Counted from the stretch's first letter, positions 25,155 to 35,930 are shown. The stretch is DNA of 52,374 nt from an uncultured Porphyromonadaceae bacterium (GCA_947175645.1 CAMWNP010000019.1:1-52374), one strand, 5' to 3'. The notes: generated by a model from the sequence alone, not told the origin. Numbers and translations are program-made.

Positions 25155-26785
25155 TGGGTGAGTTGTTCAGTTACAGTCTGGGAGTATCGGTATTTCTGCT
25201 GTTCGGCTATCTGGCCTACAAACTTTTTCTGTCAGGTGAGAAACAGCCATTAATTAACCGGGTGACATTGCTATCAATATATATTATAAGTATGGTGGCC
25301 CTGCCTCTGCTTGCAATGGAGTGGAGTAGTGCGGAACCTGTGGTTAGGGGCACGATTGACTTGGGATCGATCACGGTCAGCGTGGTTCCCTCCGAGGTGG
25401 AGCCGGCCTCTATGGTGTTGCCCAGGATGTTGCTGGCTTGCTATGTGGGCGGTGTTGTTGTGTCGGCGCTGATAAGTGTGGTGGCGATGGTCAGAATAGC
25501 GGTGCTGCTGCATCGCGGAACCTGTGAAATCAGAGAAGGTTTCACTCTTGTCACACTGCCTGATTGTGACGTGCCGTTCAGTTTCGGCCGCTATATATTT
25601 ATTGGTGAGGGAGAAACGTCGGAAGCACAGTCGCTGATTGAGGCGCACGAAGAGGCTCATCTGCGTCATCTCCATTGGCTTGATCTTGTTCTGGCTCAGG
25701 TTATGTGTGTGGTGATGTGGTATAACCCCGTTGTGTGGCTTATGAGGGAGGAACTCCGTCAGGTGCATGAGTATCAGGCAGATGCGTCAGTACTCTCCAA
25801 GGGTTATGATCCGTATGTTTATCAAATGTTATTAATAAAAAAGGCTGCCGGCAGAAGATTGCAGTCACTTGCCAACAGCCTGAATCACAGTAATTTATCA
25901 AAACGTATCACTATGATGTACAAATCAGAAAACCGAGGGATGCGCACCATCAGGGTGCTTGCCCTCCTCCCCGCCATCGCTTTGGCGGTTCTTGCAGTGG
26001 AACAACCGGCAGTCGCCAGAACCATCAGTCAGGCTGGATCGGCATCGCTGCTGCCTGTCGGTGTGGTTGAGGAAACCGTTGTTGCCGACAAAGTTACGGA
26101 AAATTATGCTGATAACCAAGAGTTGACGGAAAATGACATCCTGCCGACCGACCAAGAAGATGTCGTAGCAGAATCCTCGGATGCAATGGCACCTGTGACC
26201 GGTGCGCTTGATGATGGTGTTGAACTGAAGGAAAATCTTCCTGATGTGTCGGATTATCCGGTGAAGATAATGAAGAAAATGCCGCAGTTTCCGGGCGGAG
26301 AGCGTGCTATGATGGAATTCTTGGTGGCAAATATGAAGTATCCGGAGGATGCTGCCAAAGCCGGCAAGGAGGGCAGAGTGATTGTAAATTTCACGGTGGA
26401 AAAGGATGGAAGCGTAAGCGATCCGAGTATTGTGCGCGGCATCTGTGAGTCGCTTGATGCCGAGGCACTGAGGGTCGTGGGACTTCTGCCTAAGTTTGAA
26501 CCGGGAATAATGGAGGACGGAGAGCCTGTGGCATGTGTCTACACCCTGCCGGTGTCGTTCAAGTTGAAGAAGGATGAGGCTAAGGCCAAGGTAGTCGAGC
26601 ATTATGCCGGCAATCTCACAATCCACACTGACAGCAGCAAGCCTCACCCCGCATGTTTTGTGAACGGGAAGCCTTATGACGGGGATTTCAAGGATATTCC
26701 TTCGGAAAGCATTGCCGAAATCACCCTCACAAAAAATGACCCTGCATATCCTGATGGAAAAATGGAGATAACACTGAAGGATTGA
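25151..26785 (+). CDS. M56 family metalloprotease with TonB C-terminal domain
   Basis: BlaR1-like membrane protein, 544 residues. Hydrophobic segments near 8-27, 38-55, 92-120, 175-195 and 268-285. Zinc protease motif HEEAH (166-170) with a likely third ligand Glu207 in HEYQAD. After the last membrane segment comes an acidic linker, then a TonB_C domain (about 375-472: MPQFPGGERAMMEFLVANMKYP, GRVIVNFTVEKDGSV). The C-terminal 65 residues resemble a TonB-receptor plug strand set (CFVNGKPYDG, IAEITLTKNDPAYPDG). No penicillin-binding sensor domain is present. The design suggests a sensor that touches an outer-membrane or periplasmic partner, cleaves and signals to the BlaI repressor (inference). 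Coupled to blaI by ATGA overlap. Confidence 0.88.
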   Translation: MMGELFSYSLGVSVFLLFGYLAYKLFLSGEKQPLINRVTLLSIYIISMVALPLLAMEWSSAEPVVRGTIDLGSITVSVVPSEVEPASMVLPRMLLACYVGGVVVSALISVVAMVRIAVLLHRGTCEIREGFTLVTLPDCDVPFSFGRYIFIGEGETSEAQSLIEAHEEAHLRHLHWLDLVLAQVMCVVMWYNPVVWLMREELRQVHEYQADASVLSKGYDPYVYQMLLIKKAAGRRLQSLANSLNHSNLSKRITMMYKSENRGMRTIRVLALLPAIALAVLAVEQPAVARTISQAGSASLLPVGVVEETVVADKVTENYADNQELTENDILPTDQEDVVAESSDAMAPVTGALDDGVELKENLPDVSDYPVKIMKKMPQFPGGERAMMEFLVANMKYPEDAAKAGKEGRVIVNFTVEKDGSVSDPSIVRGICESLDAEALRVVGLLPKFEPGIMEDGEPVACVYTLPVSFKLKKDEAKAKVVEHYAGNLTIHTDSSKPHPACFVNGKPYDGDFKDIPSESIAEITLTKNDPAYPDGKMEITLKD

Positions 26786-26822
26786 CCTCAGGTCCATTGC
26801 TTCTGTGACATTAATGATTGAT

Positions 26823-26859
26823 ATTCTCCCTGCGATGATGAACGCGGGGAGAATTTTTA
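26823..26859 (+). terminator. Terminator of blaI-M56 operon
   Basis: ATTCTCCCTGCG pairs with CGCGGGGAGAAT across an 8-nt loop (one mismatch), followed by a T run. Confidence 0.8.
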
Positions 26860-26927
26860 TAAAAAGCAGGAATTGCTAAGAGCAGGGTCTAACTGCTTGA
26901 CACACCGCGAAAAAAGTGATAAAAATA

Positions 26928-26959
26928 TTTGGTGGTTTGCAAATTAAATTGTAATTTTG
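26928..26959 (+). promoter_or_regulatory. Promoter of the rpsL-rpsG-fusA block
   Basis: TTTG (26928-26931), 20-nt spacer, TAATTTTG (26952-26959). It leaves a leader of about 155 nt before rpsL. Confidence 0.78.
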
Positions 26960-26962
26960 CAG

Positions 26963-27117
26963 TGCCTTTCGGAGGATTGTGTCGCAATCACCCTGCTAAC
27001 TATTTGTGAGCCAGGGGTTTGATTGTGTCGTATCTGTATCTGTGAGGCATTGAAAAAATAACGTGAATACGTAAAAAGAGAATTAAATAACAAAAAGTAA
27101 AACAGAAAAGAACTAAG
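26963..27117 (+). other. Structured rpsL leader
   Basis: Untranslated leader with several pairings: TGCCT (26963-26967) with AGGCA (27045-27049), hairpin GATTG/CAATC (26975-26979, 26985-26989), and CCCTG/CAGGG (26991-26995, 27012-27016). The decamer GATTGTGTCG occurs twice (26975, 27021). The shape suggests a junction that could be a ribosomal-protein binding site; no known leader class is claimed. Confidence 0.4.
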
Positions 27118-27507
27118 ATGCCTACCATTCAGCAATTAGTAAGAAAAGGACGTGTAGCACTTGAGGATAAGAGCAAGTCACCCGCGCTTGACTCATGCCC
27201 CCAGCGTCGTGGGGTTTGCGTGCGTGTGTACACTACTACCCCCAAAAAGCCTAACTCCGCAATGCGAAAAGTAGCCCGTGTACGTTTGACTAACGGCAAA
27301 GAAGTGAACTCTTACATCCCCGGTGAAGGTCACAACCTTCAGGAGCACTCAATCGTGCTCGTTCGCGGCGGTCGTGTAAAAGACCTTCCCGGTGTACGTT
27401 ATCACATCGTTCGCGGTACACTTGACACCAGCGGTGTGAAGGACCGTACACAGCGTCGCTCAAAATACGGAGCAAAACGTCCCAAAGCCGGTGCTGCTAA
27501 GAAGTAA
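27118..27507 (+). CDS. rpsL: 30S ribosomal protein S12
   Basis: Decoding-centre protein of the small subunit, 129 residues. The loop [11 protein letters not shown] keeps Lys43/Lys44 and the second loop GRVKDLPG keeps Lys88 and Pro91, the positions changed in streptomycin-resistant mutants. The usual long form with basic tail ([14 protein letters not shown]). First gene of the str-type operon here; rpoBC is not upstream, where the BlaI-M56 pair sits instead. Confidence 0.97.
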   Translation: MPTIQQLVRKGRVALEDKSKSPALDSCPQRRGVCVRVYTTTPKKPNSAMRKVARVRLTNGKEVNSYIPGEGHNLQEHSIVLVRGGRVKDLPGVRYHIVRGTLDTSGVKDRTQRRSKYGAKRPKAGAAKK

Positions 27508-27682
27508 TCGATGACCTCCGGTTATCGGTGAAGTGACTGAAACGCACCACGAGAAATTAATTTTTTAATCTCGTTTTTGATAAGCACTACGCTGCCAACG
27601 GTTGAGTAAACGCACATTAGAGAATGGCGTTGAAGAAGACACCAGCCAAGCCTACAAAAACAAAAAACAACTTTCACTCAAA
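27508..27682 (+). other. rpsL-rpsG intercistronic region with terminator-like hairpin
   Basis: ACGAG(AA)ATTAA pairs with TTAATCTCGT (about 27549-27574) and is followed by TTTTG, an attenuator-like hairpin inside the operon. A second stem AACGC/GCGTT lies at about 27608-27632. S7 binds this intercistronic region in E. coli, so a regulatory site is plausible here. Confidence 0.45.
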
Positions 27683-28159
27683 ATGAGAAAAGCCAAACCA
27701 AAGAAACGTCAAATTTTGCCCGATCCCGTGTTCGGTGACGTTCGTGTTTCAAAATTCGTCAATCATCTGATGTATGACGGAAAGAAAAACACCTCTTACA
27801 CAATTTTCTACACTGCATTGGAAATTGTGAAGTCAAAACTTCCCAACGAAGAAATGGGAGCGCTCGACATCTGGAAAAAAGCCCTCGAGAACGTTACTCC
27901 CCAGGTGGAAGTGAAATCACGCCGAGTAGGTGGCGCAACCTTCCAGGTTCCTACTGAAATCCGTGCTGACCGCAAAGAATCAATCTCAATGAAAAACCTT
28001 ATCCTCTATGCCCGCAAACGTGGCGGCAAGACTATGGCTGACAAACTCGCTGCCGAAATAGTCGACGCATTCAATGACCAGGGCGGTGCTTACAAACGTA
28101 AGGAGGATATGCACAAAATGGCGGAAGCAAACCGCGCATTCGCTCATTTCCGCTTCTAA
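27683..28159 (+). CDS. rpsG: 30S ribosomal protein S7
   Basis: Head assembly initiator of the small subunit. The start at 27683 gives [19 protein letters not shown] and 158 residues, the usual Bacteroidota length. An upstream TTG at 27602 would add 27 residues with no family match. Core blocks: [42 protein letters not shown], and the C-terminal [20 protein letters not shown]. It follows a 175-nt intercistronic region and precedes fusA by 36 nt. Confidence 0.95.
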   Translation: MRKAKPKKRQILPDPVFGDVRVSKFVNHLMYDGKKNTSYTIFYTALEIVKSKLPNEEMGALDIWKKALENVTPQVEVKSRRVGGATFQVPTEIRADRKESISMKNLILYARKRGGKTMADKLAAEIVDAFNDQGGAYKRKEDMHKMAEANRAFAHFRF

Positions 28160-28195
28160 AACGCCAATCTCTCACATTGAATTCAATTCTTTAAT

Positions 28196-30322
28196 ATGGC
28201 AAAATCAGACGAACTTCTCAAGTATACCCGCAACATCGGCATCATGGCTCACATCGATGCCGGTAAAACAACTACTTCCGAACGTATCCTCTTCTATACC
28301 GGTCTGACACACAAAATCGGTGAGGTGCACGACGGTGCAGCCACCATGGACTGGATGGAGCAGGAACAGGAACGCGGTATCACTATCACATCAGCCGCTA
28401 CCACCACTTTCTGGAAGTATAACGACGAAAAATACAAAATCAACCTTATTGACACCCCGGGACACGTTGACTTCACCGTTGAAGTTGAACGTTCACTCCG
28501 TGTGCTCGACGGCGCCGTGGCCACCTTCTGTGCCGTAGGCGGTGTTGAACCCCAGTCAGAGACCGTGTGGCGTCAGGCCGACAAATATAACGTACCCCGT
28601 ATCGGTTACGTAAACAAAATGGACCGCTCAGGCGCTAACTTCTTTGAAGTAGTACGCCAGTTACGCGAAGTCCTCGGCGCAAACCCCTGCCCCATCCAGA
28701 TTCCCATCGGCGCTGAAGAAACATTCAAAGGTGTCGTTGACCTGATCCGCATGAAAGCAATCTTCTGGCATGACGAAACAATGGGTGCAGACTACTCAGT
28801 TGAAGATATTCCCGCAAACCTTGTCGACGAAGCAAACGAATATCGTGACAAGATGCTCGAGAAAATCGCCGAATACGACGAAGCCCTCATGGAAAAATAC
28901 TTCGACGATCCCTCCACAATCACCGAAGATGAAATCAAACGCGCACTCCGTGCCGCAACCCTGAAGATGGACCTCGTTCCCATGATCTGCGGTTCTTCAT
29001 TCAAGAACAAAGGCGTACAGTGTCTGCTCGACGCTGTCTGCGCTTACCTCCCCAGTCCTCTGGATGCAGGTGCGATCGAAGGAACTGATCCCTCAGACCC
29101 CGACAAGGTTGAAGTACGCGAACCCTCAGCCGACGCTCCCATGTGTGCGCTCGCGTTCAAGATCGCTACCGACCCCTATGTTGGCCGACTCACCTTCTTC
29201 CGCGTATACTCAGGCGATGTAGTGGCAGGAAGTTACGTGCTCAACAGCCGCTCAGGCAAGAAAGAACGTGTGAGCCGTCTGTTCCAGATGCACTCAAACA
29301 AACAGAACGCAAAAGAACTCATCGGCTGCGGTGACATCGGTGCCGGAGTAGGCTTCAAGGATATCCGCACAGGTGACACACTCTGCGACGAAAACCACCC
29401 CATCGTTCTCGAAGCAATGGACTTCCCCGATCCCGTTATCGGTATCGCCGTAGAACCCAAAACCCAGAAAGACCTTGACAAACTCGGCGTAGGCCTCCAG
29501 AAACTCGCCGAAGAAGACCCCACCTTCCGCGTACAGACCAACGAAGAAACCGGTCAGACCGTAATCTCAGGTATGGGCGAACTTCACCTTGACATCATCA
29601 TCGACCGTCTCCGTCGTGAATTCAAGGTAGAATGTAACCAGGGTCGTCCTCAGGTAACCTACAAGGAAGCCATCACCCGTCCCGTTGAACTCCGCGAAGT
29701 ATTCAAGAAACAGACCGGTGGTCGCGGTAAATTCGCCGACATCATCGTTCGTGTAGAACCCGTAGACGAAGGATTCGAAGGCAACCTCCAGTTCATTGAC
29801 GAAGTCAAAGGCGGTAACATTCCCAAAGAATTCATCCCCTCAATCCAGAAAGGCTTCGTGACAGCAATGAAGAACGGTGTCCTCGCAGGCTACCCCGTAG
29901 AACAACTCAAAGTCACCGTAATCGATGGATCATTCCACCCCGTTGACTCTGACCAGTTGTCATTCGAACTCTGCGCCATCCAGGCCTTCAAGAAAGCATC
30001 AGAGAAAGCCGGTCCCGTGCTGCTCGAGCCCATCATGAAGATTGAAGTAGTAACACCTGAAGAATCAATGGGTGACGTAATCGGTGACCTTAACAAACGC
30101 CGTGGTCAGGTAGAAGGCATGGAAACAAGCCGCTCAGGAGCACGCGTTGTCAAAGCCAAAGCACCTCTGGCAGAAATGTTCGGATATGTTACCGCCCTGC
30201 GTACAATCACCTCAGGCCGCGCAACCTCAACCATGTCATTCAGCCACTACGCAGAGGTAAGCAGTTCAATCGCTAAAAACGTTCTTACAGAATGTAACGG
30301 ACGTGTTGACCTTCTCAAATAA
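28196..30322 (+). CDS. fusA: Elongation factor G
   Basis: Translocation GTPase, 708 residues. G1 AHIDAGKTT (18-26), switch region with [19 protein letters not shown]3 DTPGHVDF, G4 NKMDRSG; then domain II, III, IV ([36 protein letters not shown]) and domain V with [18 protein letters not shown]. This is a canonical translational EF-G. tuf is missing between fusA and rpsJ, which is normal for the phylum. Codon use is strongly biased (CGT/CGC, GAA, CTC), as expected for high expression. Confidence 0.97.
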   Translation: MAKSDELLKYTRNIGIMAHIDAGKTTTSERILFYTGLTHKIGEVHDGAATMDWMEQEQERGITITSAATTTFWKYNDEKYKINLIDTPGHVDFTVEVERSLRVLDGAVATFCAVGGVEPQSETVWRQADKYNVPRIGYVNKMDRSGANFFEVVRQLREVLGANPCPIQIPIGAEETFKGVVDLIRMKAIFWHDETMGADYSVEDIPANLVDEANEYRDKMLEKIAEYDEALMEKYFDDPSTITEDEIKRALRAATLKMDLVPMICGSSFKNKGVQCLLDAVCAYLPSPLDAGAIEGTDPSDPDKVEVREPSADAPMCALAFKIATDPYVGRLTFFRVYSGDVVAGSYVLNSRSGKKERVSRLFQMHSNKQNAKELIGCGDIGAGVGFKDIRTGDTLCDENHPIVLEAMDFPDPVIGIAVEPKTQKDLDKLGVGLQKLAEEDPTFRVQTNEETGQTVISGMGELHLDIIIDRLRREFKVECNQGRPQVTYKEAITRPVELREVFKKQTGGRGKFADIIVRVEPVDEGFEGNLQFIDEVKGGNIPKEFIPSIQKGFVTAMKNGVLAGYPVEQLKVTVIDGSFHPVDSDQLSFELCAIQAFKKASEKAGPVLLEPIMKIEVVTPEESMGDVIGDLNKRRGQVEGMETSRSGARVVKAKAPLAEMFGYVTALRTITSGRATSTMSFSHYAEVSSSIAKNVLTECNGRVDLLK

Positions 30323-30337
30323 TAAACAAAATCAATT

Positions 30338-30643
30338 ATGAGCCAAAAAATAAGAATCAAACTGAAATCTTACGATCACAACCTCGTAGACAAATCTGCT
30401 GAGAAAATCGTAAAGACTGTGAAGGCAACAGGCGCCGTAATCAGCGGTCCCATACCCCTGCCCACTCACAAACGCATCTTCACCGTTAACCGCTCAACCT
30501 TCGTGAACAAAAAATCACGCGAGCAATTCCAGTTATCATCCTACAAACGCCTCATCGACATCTACAACTCAACAGCGAAGACTGTCGACGCGCTGATGAA
30601 ACTCGAACTCCCCAGCGGTGTAGACGTAGAAATCAAAGTCTGA
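30338..30643 (+). CDS. rpsJ: 30S ribosomal protein S10
   Basis: Small-subunit head protein, also the NusE antitermination partner, 101 residues. Starts [25 protein letters not shown] and includes the exposed loop with [22 protein letters not shown]. It is 15 nt after fusA, then 87 nt of A/C-rich, unstructured sequence separate it from rplC. Confidence 0.97.
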   Translation: MSQKIRIKLKSYDHNLVDKSAEKIVKTVKATGAVISGPIPLPTHKRIFTVNRSTFVNKKSREQFQLSSYKRLIDIYNSTAKTVDALMKLELPSGVDVEIKV

Positions 30644-30730
30644 TCTACCCAAAACAATAAACTGCACTCCACTCCTCTCACCTTCCTAAAACAAAACAAA
30701 AACCAACAATTATTATAAACAACCACAGAA

Positions 30731-31348
30731 ATGCCAGGATTAATAGGAAAAAAAATCGGAATGACATCCGTTTTCAGTGCCGACGGTAAAAACGTACCGT
30801 GCACTGTTATCGAAGTAGGTCCTTGTGTTGTCACCCAGGTTAAAACCGTTGAAACAGACGGTTACGAAGCACTCCAGTTAGGTTTCGAAGAACAGAAAGA
30901 AAAACATCTGACAAAACCCGAACTCGGACACTTCAAAAAAGCCGGCGTGGCTCCCAAGCGTCACTTGGCCGAGTTCAAAGGTTTCACTTCAGATTACAAG
31001 TTAGGTGACTCCATCAGCGTTGACTTCTTCACAGAAAGCGATTTCGTAGACATCGTAGGAACCTCTAAAGGTAAAGGCTTCCAGGGCGTAGTTAAACGTC
31101 ACGGCTTCGGCGGTGTAGGCCAGGCAACCCACGGCCAGCACAACCGTCTCCGCGCTCCCGGTTCAGTAGGTGCCTGCTCTTATCCCGCCAAAGTATTCAA
31201 AGGAATGCGCATGGCCGGACAGACCGGTAACAAACGCGTAACCGTTCAAAACCTGCAAGTAGTTAAAGTAATCCCCGAACACAACCTGCTCATGATCAAA
31301 GGTTCAATTCCCGGATCAAAAGGTTCAATCGTATTAATTGAGAAATAA
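30731..31348 (+). CDS. rplC: 50S ribosomal protein L3
   Basis: Early-assembly 23S rRNA-binding protein reaching the peptidyl transferase centre, 205 residues. The loop [23 protein letters not shown] holds the Gln that PrmB methylates in enteric bacteria. The stop overlaps the rplD start by one base (TAATG). Confidence 0.97.
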   Translation: MPGLIGKKIGMTSVFSADGKNVPCTVIEVGPCVVTQVKTVETDGYEALQLGFEEQKEKHLTKPELGHFKKAGVAPKRHLAEFKGFTSDYKLGDSISVDFFTESDFVDIVGTSKGKGFQGVVKRHGFGGVGQATHGQHNRLRAPGSVGACSYPAKVFKGMRMAGQTGNKRVTVQNLQVVKVIPEHNLLMIKGSIPGSKGSIVLIEK

Positions 31349-31968
31349 TGGAACTCGCAATTTACAACATCAAAGGAGAAGACACCGGTCGTAAGGCAGA
31401 ACTTAACGACGCAGTGTTTGCAATTGAAGCAAACGAGCACGCATTGTATCTCGACGTAAAGCAGTATCTCGCCAACCAGCGTCAGGGTACACACAAATCA
31501 AAAGAACGCAGCGAAGTGTCCGGATCAACCCGCAAACTCCACAAACAGAAAGGTGGCGGCGGCAGCCGTATCGGTGACATCAACTCACCCCTGCTCGTAG
31601 GTGGTGGTCGCGTTTTCGGTCCACGTCCCCGTGACTACCGTTTCAAACTCAACAAAAAAGTTAAACAACTCGCTCGCAAATCCGCGCTCTCCCTCAAAGC
31701 ACTTGACGGACAGATAATCGTTGTGGAAGACTTCTCATTCGAAGCCCCCAAAACTAAAGAATTCTTAAAAATTGCTAAAAACCTTAAGGTAGAAGGCAAA
31801 AAGACCCTCCTCGTTTTAGCATCTCAGGAAAAAAACGTATATTTGTCAGTCCGTAATGTGCCCAACGCATCAGTGATGAATGCGAAGGATATCAACGCGT
31901 ACAAACTGCTCAACAACAACGCTATTCTCCTCACAGAGAGTAGCCTTGACGTTATTAACAAACTTTAA
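31348..31968 (+). CDS. rplD: 50S ribosomal protein L4
   Basis: Large-subunit assembly and exit-tunnel protein, 206 residues. The tunnel loop is [31 protein letters not shown], slightly shifted from the E. coli GTGRARAG form as in other Bacteroidota. In E. coli L4 represses the S10 operon by attenuation at the leader; no equivalent leader is seen before rpsJ here. Confidence 0.96.
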   Translation: MELAIYNIKGEDTGRKAELNDAVFAIEANEHALYLDVKQYLANQRQGTHKSKERSEVSGSTRKLHKQKGGGGSRIGDINSPLLVGGGRVFGPRPRDYRFKLNKKVKQLARKSALSLKALDGQIIVVEDFSFEAPKTKEFLKIAKNLKVEGKKTLLVLASQEKNVYLSVRNVPNASVMNAKDINAYKLLNNNAILLTESSLDVINKL

Positions 31969-31988
31969 TCTCGAAGAGAAACAGAACA

Positions 31989-32279
31989 ATGGAAATAAAA
32001 ATTCAACCAATCGTAACAGAACAGGCGACAAAGTTGACAGAAAAACTTAATCGCTACACGTTCCGCGTATCATTGGATGCCAACAAATACCAGATAAAAG
32101 ACCTGGTCGAGAAACTCTATGGAGTTAAAGTTGTCGACGTGAACACAATGATCGTCAGAGCAAAAAACAAATCACGCTACACCAAATCCGGTCTTCTCCG
32201 CGGCAAAACATCAGCCTACAAGAAAGCCGTAATCAGTGTGGCAGATGGTGAAACAATCGACTTCTATAGCAATATCTGA
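31989..32279 (+). CDS. rplW: 50S ribosomal protein L23
   Basis: Tunnel-exit protein that docks trigger factor and SRP, 96 residues. Family blocks: [47 protein letters not shown]. Between rplD (20 nt) and rplB (5 nt). Confidence 0.96.
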   Translation: MEIKIQPIVTEQATKLTEKLNRYTFRVSLDANKYQIKDLVEKLYGVKVVDVNTMIVRAKNKSRYTKSGLLRGKTSAYKKAVISVADGETIDFYSNI

Positions 32280-32284
32280 TAAAA

Positions 32285-33112
32285 ATGGCAGTAAGAAAAT
32301 TCAAGCCCACAACTCCCGGGCAGAGACACAAAGTTATTGGCGTTTTCAAAGGTACAATCACTGCTACCACGCCAGAAAAATCTCTTACAGTCGGTAAAAA
32401 AAGCACCGGCGGCCGCAATGCCGAAGGTCATCTGACCACTCGTTACCTTGGTGGCGGACACAAACGCAAATACCGTTTCATAGACTTTAAGAGAAACAAA
32501 GACGGAGTTCCCGCAACAGTAAAATCTATCGAGTACGATCCCAACCGCTCGGCGCGCATCGCACTCCTTTACTACGTTGACGGAGCAAAAGCATACATTA
32601 TCGCACCCAACGGACTCGAAGTTGGTCAAACCGTAGTCAGTGGTAACGATGTAGCACCCGAAGTCGGAAACGCACTCCCCCTGAGCCAGATTCCCGTCGG
32701 TACACTCATCCACAACATTGAACTGCGTCCCGGTCAGGGAGCCTTCATGGCACGTTCAGCCGGTACATTCGCGCAACTCGTTTCGAGAGAAGGCAGTTAC
32801 GCCATCGTTAAATTACCCTCAGGAGAAACCCGCAAAATCCTCGCTGCCTGCAAAGCAACAGTAGGCGTCGTTGGAAACTCCGAGCACTCACTCGAACGCT
32901 CCGGTAAAGCAGGACGCTCACGCTGGTTAGGCCGCCGTCCCCGCAACCGTGGCGTTGTCATGAACCCCGTAGATCACCCCATGGGTGGTGGTGAAGGCCG
33001 TGCATCAGGTGGTCATCCACGTTCACGCAAAGGCCTCTACGCTAAAGGTCTCAAGACACGTGCTCCCAAAAAGACCTCTTCTAAGTATATAATCGAAAGA
33101 AGAAAGAAGTAA
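32285..33112 (+). CDS. rplB: 50S ribosomal protein L2
   Basis: Subunit-association and peptidyl-transferase-region protein, 275 residues. N-terminal [15 protein letters not shown] and SH3-like domains, then [24 protein letters not shown], which includes the conserved functional His. Basic C-terminal tail. Confidence 0.97.
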   Translation: MAVRKFKPTTPGQRHKVIGVFKGTITATTPEKSLTVGKKSTGGRNAEGHLTTRYLGGGHKRKYRFIDFKRNKDGVPATVKSIEYDPNRSARIALLYYVDGAKAYIIAPNGLEVGQTVVSGNDVAPEVGNALPLSQIPVGTLIHNIELRPGQGAFMARSAGTFAQLVSREGSYAIVKLPSGETRKILAACKATVGVVGNSEHSLERSGKAGRSRWLGRRPRNRGVVMNPVDHPMGGGEGRASGGHPRSRKGLYAKGLKTRAPKKTSSKYIIERRKK

Positions 33113-33134
33113 CCTGACCTAAATTAAATCAACT

Positions 33135-33404
33135 ATGAGTCGTTCATTAAAAAAAGGCCCGTTTATTAGCGTCAAACTCGAAAAGAAAGTCAACGCAATG
33201 GAAGCAAGCGGCAAAAAAGCAGTTATCAAAACCTGGAGCCGCGCCTCAATGATTGCACCTGAATTCGTTGGCCACACATTCGCTGTTCACAACGGAAACA
33301 AATTTATTCCCGTATACGTTACCGAGAACATGGTAGGACACAAACTCGGCGAATTCGCCCCTACACGTCAGTTCCGCGGTCACGCCGGCAATAAGAAAAA
33401 ATAA
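33135..33404 (+). CDS. rpsS: 30S ribosomal protein S19
   Basis: Head protein that contacts S13 and the A-site tRNA, 89 residues. [19 protein letters not shown] start and [18 protein letters not shown] end block are diagnostic. 22 nt after rplB, 49 nt before rplV. Confidence 0.97.
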   Translation: MSRSLKKGPFISVKLEKKVNAMEASGKKAVIKTWSRASMIAPEFVGHTFAVHNGNKFIPVYVTENMVGHKLGEFAPTRQFRGHAGNKKK

Positions 33405-33453
33405 ACGAGCCCCAAAGTAAAATAATTTTGACAAAAAAAAGAAATTAAATAAA

Positions 33454-33861
33454 ATGGGTGTAAGAAAAAGACTATCAGCCGAAGCGCGCAAAAGTGAACA
33501 AAAATCACAAGCCTTCGCCAAATTACTCAACATACCTACCTCCCCCCGCAAAATGCGCCTCGTCGCTGACCTGGTGCGCGGCAAAGAAGTATTCCGTGCC
33601 TTAGGTATACTCAAATTCTCCAACAAAGAAGCCGCAGCGAGAGTAGAAAAACTTCTCCGTTCAGCAATCGCCAACTGGGAAGAGAAAAACCAGCAGAAAG
33701 CAGAGGCAGGCCAACTCTACGTAAGCACAATCTTCGTAGGATGCGCCCCAATGCTCAAACGCCTCCGCACCGCCCCTCAGGGCCGCGGTTACCGCATCCG
33801 CAAACGCGCTAACCACGTAACCCTTTTCGTTGACACAATCGATAACACTAAAGACGCTTAA
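33454..33861 (+). CDS. rplV: 50S ribosomal protein L22
   Basis: Exit-tunnel protein, 135 residues, slightly long at the N-terminus ([44 protein letters not shown]). The tunnel hairpin is [29 protein letters not shown]. 3 nt before rpsC. Confidence 0.96.
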   Translation: MGVRKRLSAEARKSEQKSQAFAKLLNIPTSPRKMRLVADLVRGKEVFRALGILKFSNKEAAARVEKLLRSAIANWEEKNQQKAEAGQLYVSTIFVGCAPMLKRLRTAPQGRGYRIRKRANHVTLFVDTIDNTKDA

Positions 33862-33864
33862 AAA

Positions 33865-34602
33865 ATGGGACAGAAAGTAAATCCAATCAGTAACCGCCTT
33901 GGCGTGATCCGCGGATGGGACTCAAACTGGTTTGAGGCTGACAAGAAAAAAGCAAGCGCCGCTCTCCTTGAAGACTCAAAACTCCGCAACTACCTCAACG
34001 TCCGCCTCGCAAAATCAAGCGTCTCAAGAATTGTAATCGAACGCACACTCAAACTCATCACCATCACAGTTTGCACCTCTCGCCCCGGTCTGATCATCGG
34101 TAAAGGTGGCGCTGAAGTAGACAAACTCAAAGAAGAGTTAAAGAAAATCACCGACAAAGACGTCCAGATCAATATCTTCGAAGTAAAACGCCCCGAACTT
34201 GACGCACAGATCGTCGCAAGCACAATCGCACGTCAGATCGAAGGCAAGATCGCATACCGTCGCGCAGTGAAAATGGCCATCGCCTCAACAATGCGCTCAG
34301 GTGCGGAAGGTATCAAAATCCAGATTTCAGGTCGTCTCAACGGCGCCGAAATGGCTCGCTCTGAAATGTTCAAAGAAGGACGTACTCCCCTTCACACACT
34401 CCGTGCCGACATCGACTATGCACTGGTAGAAGCACACACCAAAGTTGGTGTTATCGGCGTAAAAGTGTGGATCTGCCGCGGCGAAGTTTACGGCAAACGT
34501 GACCTCGCTCCCCAGTTCACAGCATCTCAGAAAGAAAACCGTCCCAGCCAGCCCGCAGGACAGCGTCGCGGCGGTTTCCGTAAACCCAAAAACAACCGTT
34601 AA
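33865..34602 (+). CDS. rpsC: 30S ribosomal protein S3
   Basis: mRNA-entry protein of the 30S head, 245 residues. KH domain with [18 protein letters not shown] (about 72-89), C-terminal domain with [30 protein letters not shown], and a basic tail [13 protein letters not shown]. Start overlaps nothing; rplP begins 23 nt later. Confidence 0.97.
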   Translation: MGQKVNPISNRLGVIRGWDSNWFEADKKKASAALLEDSKLRNYLNVRLAKSSVSRIVIERTLKLITITVCTSRPGLIIGKGGAEVDKLKEELKKITDKDVQINIFEVKRPELDAQIVASTIARQIEGKIAYRRAVKMAIASTMRSGAEGIKIQISGRLNGAEMARSEMFKEGRTPLHTLRADIDYALVEAHTKVGVIGVKVWICRGEVYGKRDLAPQFTASQKENRPSQPAGQRRGGFRKPKNNR

Positions 34603-34625
34603 ACCCCCAATTGAAGTAAACAACA

Positions 34626-35057
34626 ATGTTACAACCTAAGAAAACAAAATTCCGTCGCCAGCAAAAAGGCCGCATGAAAGGCAATGCCCAGCGCGGTAAC
34701 CAATTGGCGTTCGGTTCTTTCGGCATCAAAACTCTCGAATCAAAATGGATCACCGGTCGCCAGATTGAAGCAGCCCGTATCGCTGTAACACGCTACATGC
34801 AGCGTCAGGGTCAGATCTGGATCCGAATCTTCCCGGATAAACCCATCACCAAGAAACCCGCCGAAGTACGTATGGGTAAAGGTAAAGGTTCTCCCGAAGG
34901 ATTCGTTGCGCCCGTCACCCCCGGACGTATCATCCTGGAAGTTGAAGGTGTAAGTTACGACGTTGCTAAAGAAGCACTCCGCCTTGCCGCACAGAAACTT
35001 CCCGTAGTTACCAAATTCATTGTTCGTCGCGACTACGACCCCACTCAAAACGTGTAA
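34626..35057 (+). CDS. rplP: 50S ribosomal protein L16
   Basis: A-site region protein of the large subunit, 143 residues. Blocks: [65 protein letters not shown]. The Arg of the RMGKGKG block is the usual hydroxylation site region. Confidence 0.97.
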   Translation: MLQPKKTKFRRQQKGRMKGNAQRGNQLAFGSFGIKTLESKWITGRQIEAARIAVTRYMQRQGQIWIRIFPDKPITKKPAEVRMGKGKGSPEGFVAPVTPGRIILEVEGVSYDVAKEALRLAAQKLPVVTKFIVRRDYDPTQNV

Positions 35058-35064
35058 TTAGGCT

Positions 35065-35262
35065 ATGAAAAAAGAAGAAATCAAAGAACTCAGCACAGCA
35101 GACCTCAAAGAACGCCTCGTTGAAATGGAAAAAGAGTACCGTCAACTGACAATCAACCACTCCGTATCACCCATTGACAACCCCGCGAAAATCACTGCTG
35201 ATCGCAAAATGATTGCACGCGTGAAAACAGAGTTACGTCAACGCGAGATTAACAATAAATAA
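35065..35262 (+). CDS. rpmC: 50S ribosomal protein L29
   Basis: Two-helix protein at the tunnel exit, 65 residues: [43 protein letters not shown], then a basic helix. It lies 7 nt after rplP and 20 nt before rpsQ. Confidence 0.96.
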   Translation: MKKEEIKELSTADLKERLVEMEKEYRQLTINHSVSPIDNPAKITADRKMIARVKTELRQREINNK

Positions 35263-35282
35263 ACCCCCGAAAACCATCAGAC

Positions 35283-35540
35283 ATGGAAAAAAGAAATCTT
35301 AGAAAAGAACGTATTGGGGTTGTTTCCAGCAACAAAGGTGACAAAACAATCACCGTTACCGTTAAGTGGAAAGAAAAACATCCGATTTATGGCAAATTCG
35401 TCAATAAATCAAAAAAATATCATGCCCACGACGAGAACAACGAATGTTCAGTAGGTGACACCGTACGTCTTATGGAAACCCGTCCTCTCAGCAAAACCAA
35501 ACGCTGGAGATTAATCGAAATAATTGAAAAAGTAAAATAA
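35283..35540 (+). CDS. rpsQ: 30S ribosomal protein S17
   Basis: Primary 16S-binding OB-fold protein, 85 residues. [33 protein letters not shown] and [29 protein letters not shown] are canonical. One base separates it from rplN. Confidence 0.97.
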   Translation: MEKRNLRKERIGVVSSNKGDKTITVTVKWKEKHPIYGKFVNKSKKYHAHDENNECSVGDTVRLMETRPLSKTKRWRLIEIIEKVK

Positions 35541-35541
35541 T

Positions 35542-35907
35542 ATGATACAGACTGAATCCCGTTTAACCGTAGCCGACAACAGCGGTGCTAAAGAAGCACT
35601 CTGCATCCACGTTCTCGGCGGTACCGGACGCCGCTACGCTTCTGTAGGCGACATCATCGTCGTATCAGTAAAAAGCGTAATCCCTTCATCTGACGTAAAA
35701 AAAGGTACTGTCAGCAAGGCAGTAGTCGTTCGCACCAAGAAGGAAATCCGCCGTCCCGACGGTTCCTACATCCGCTTCGACGATAACGCTTGCGTACTTC
35801 TCAACAACGCCGGTGAACTCCGCGGAACACGTATCTTCGGCCCCGTTGCCCGTGAACTTCGTGCAACCAACATGAAAATCGTTTCACTTGCACCCGAAGT
35901 GCTTTAA
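35542..35907 (+). CDS. rplN: 50S ribosomal protein L14
   Basis: Intersubunit-bridge protein and docking site for RsfS, 121 residues. [27 protein letters not shown] start, [17 protein letters not shown] and [13 protein letters not shown] blocks. Confidence 0.97.
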   Translation: MIQTESRLTVADNSGAKEALCIHVLGGTGRRYASVGDIIVVSVKSVIPSSDVKKGTVSKAVVVRTKKEIRRPDGSYIRFDDNACVLLNNAGELRGTRIFGPVARELRATNMKIVSLAPEVL

Positions 35908-35930
35908 AAACCTTCAACATTAAAAACATA

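Noticed and set aside
25925-26797. Long minus-strand open frame opposite the M56 gene
   Set aside because: Antisense shadow of a gene with clear M56 and TonB domains; His/Arg/Cys-rich composition is not protein-like.
32264-32713. Minus-strand open frame across rplB
   Set aside because: Shadow of a highly biased ribosomal gene; similar false frames occur opposite most of the ribosomal block.
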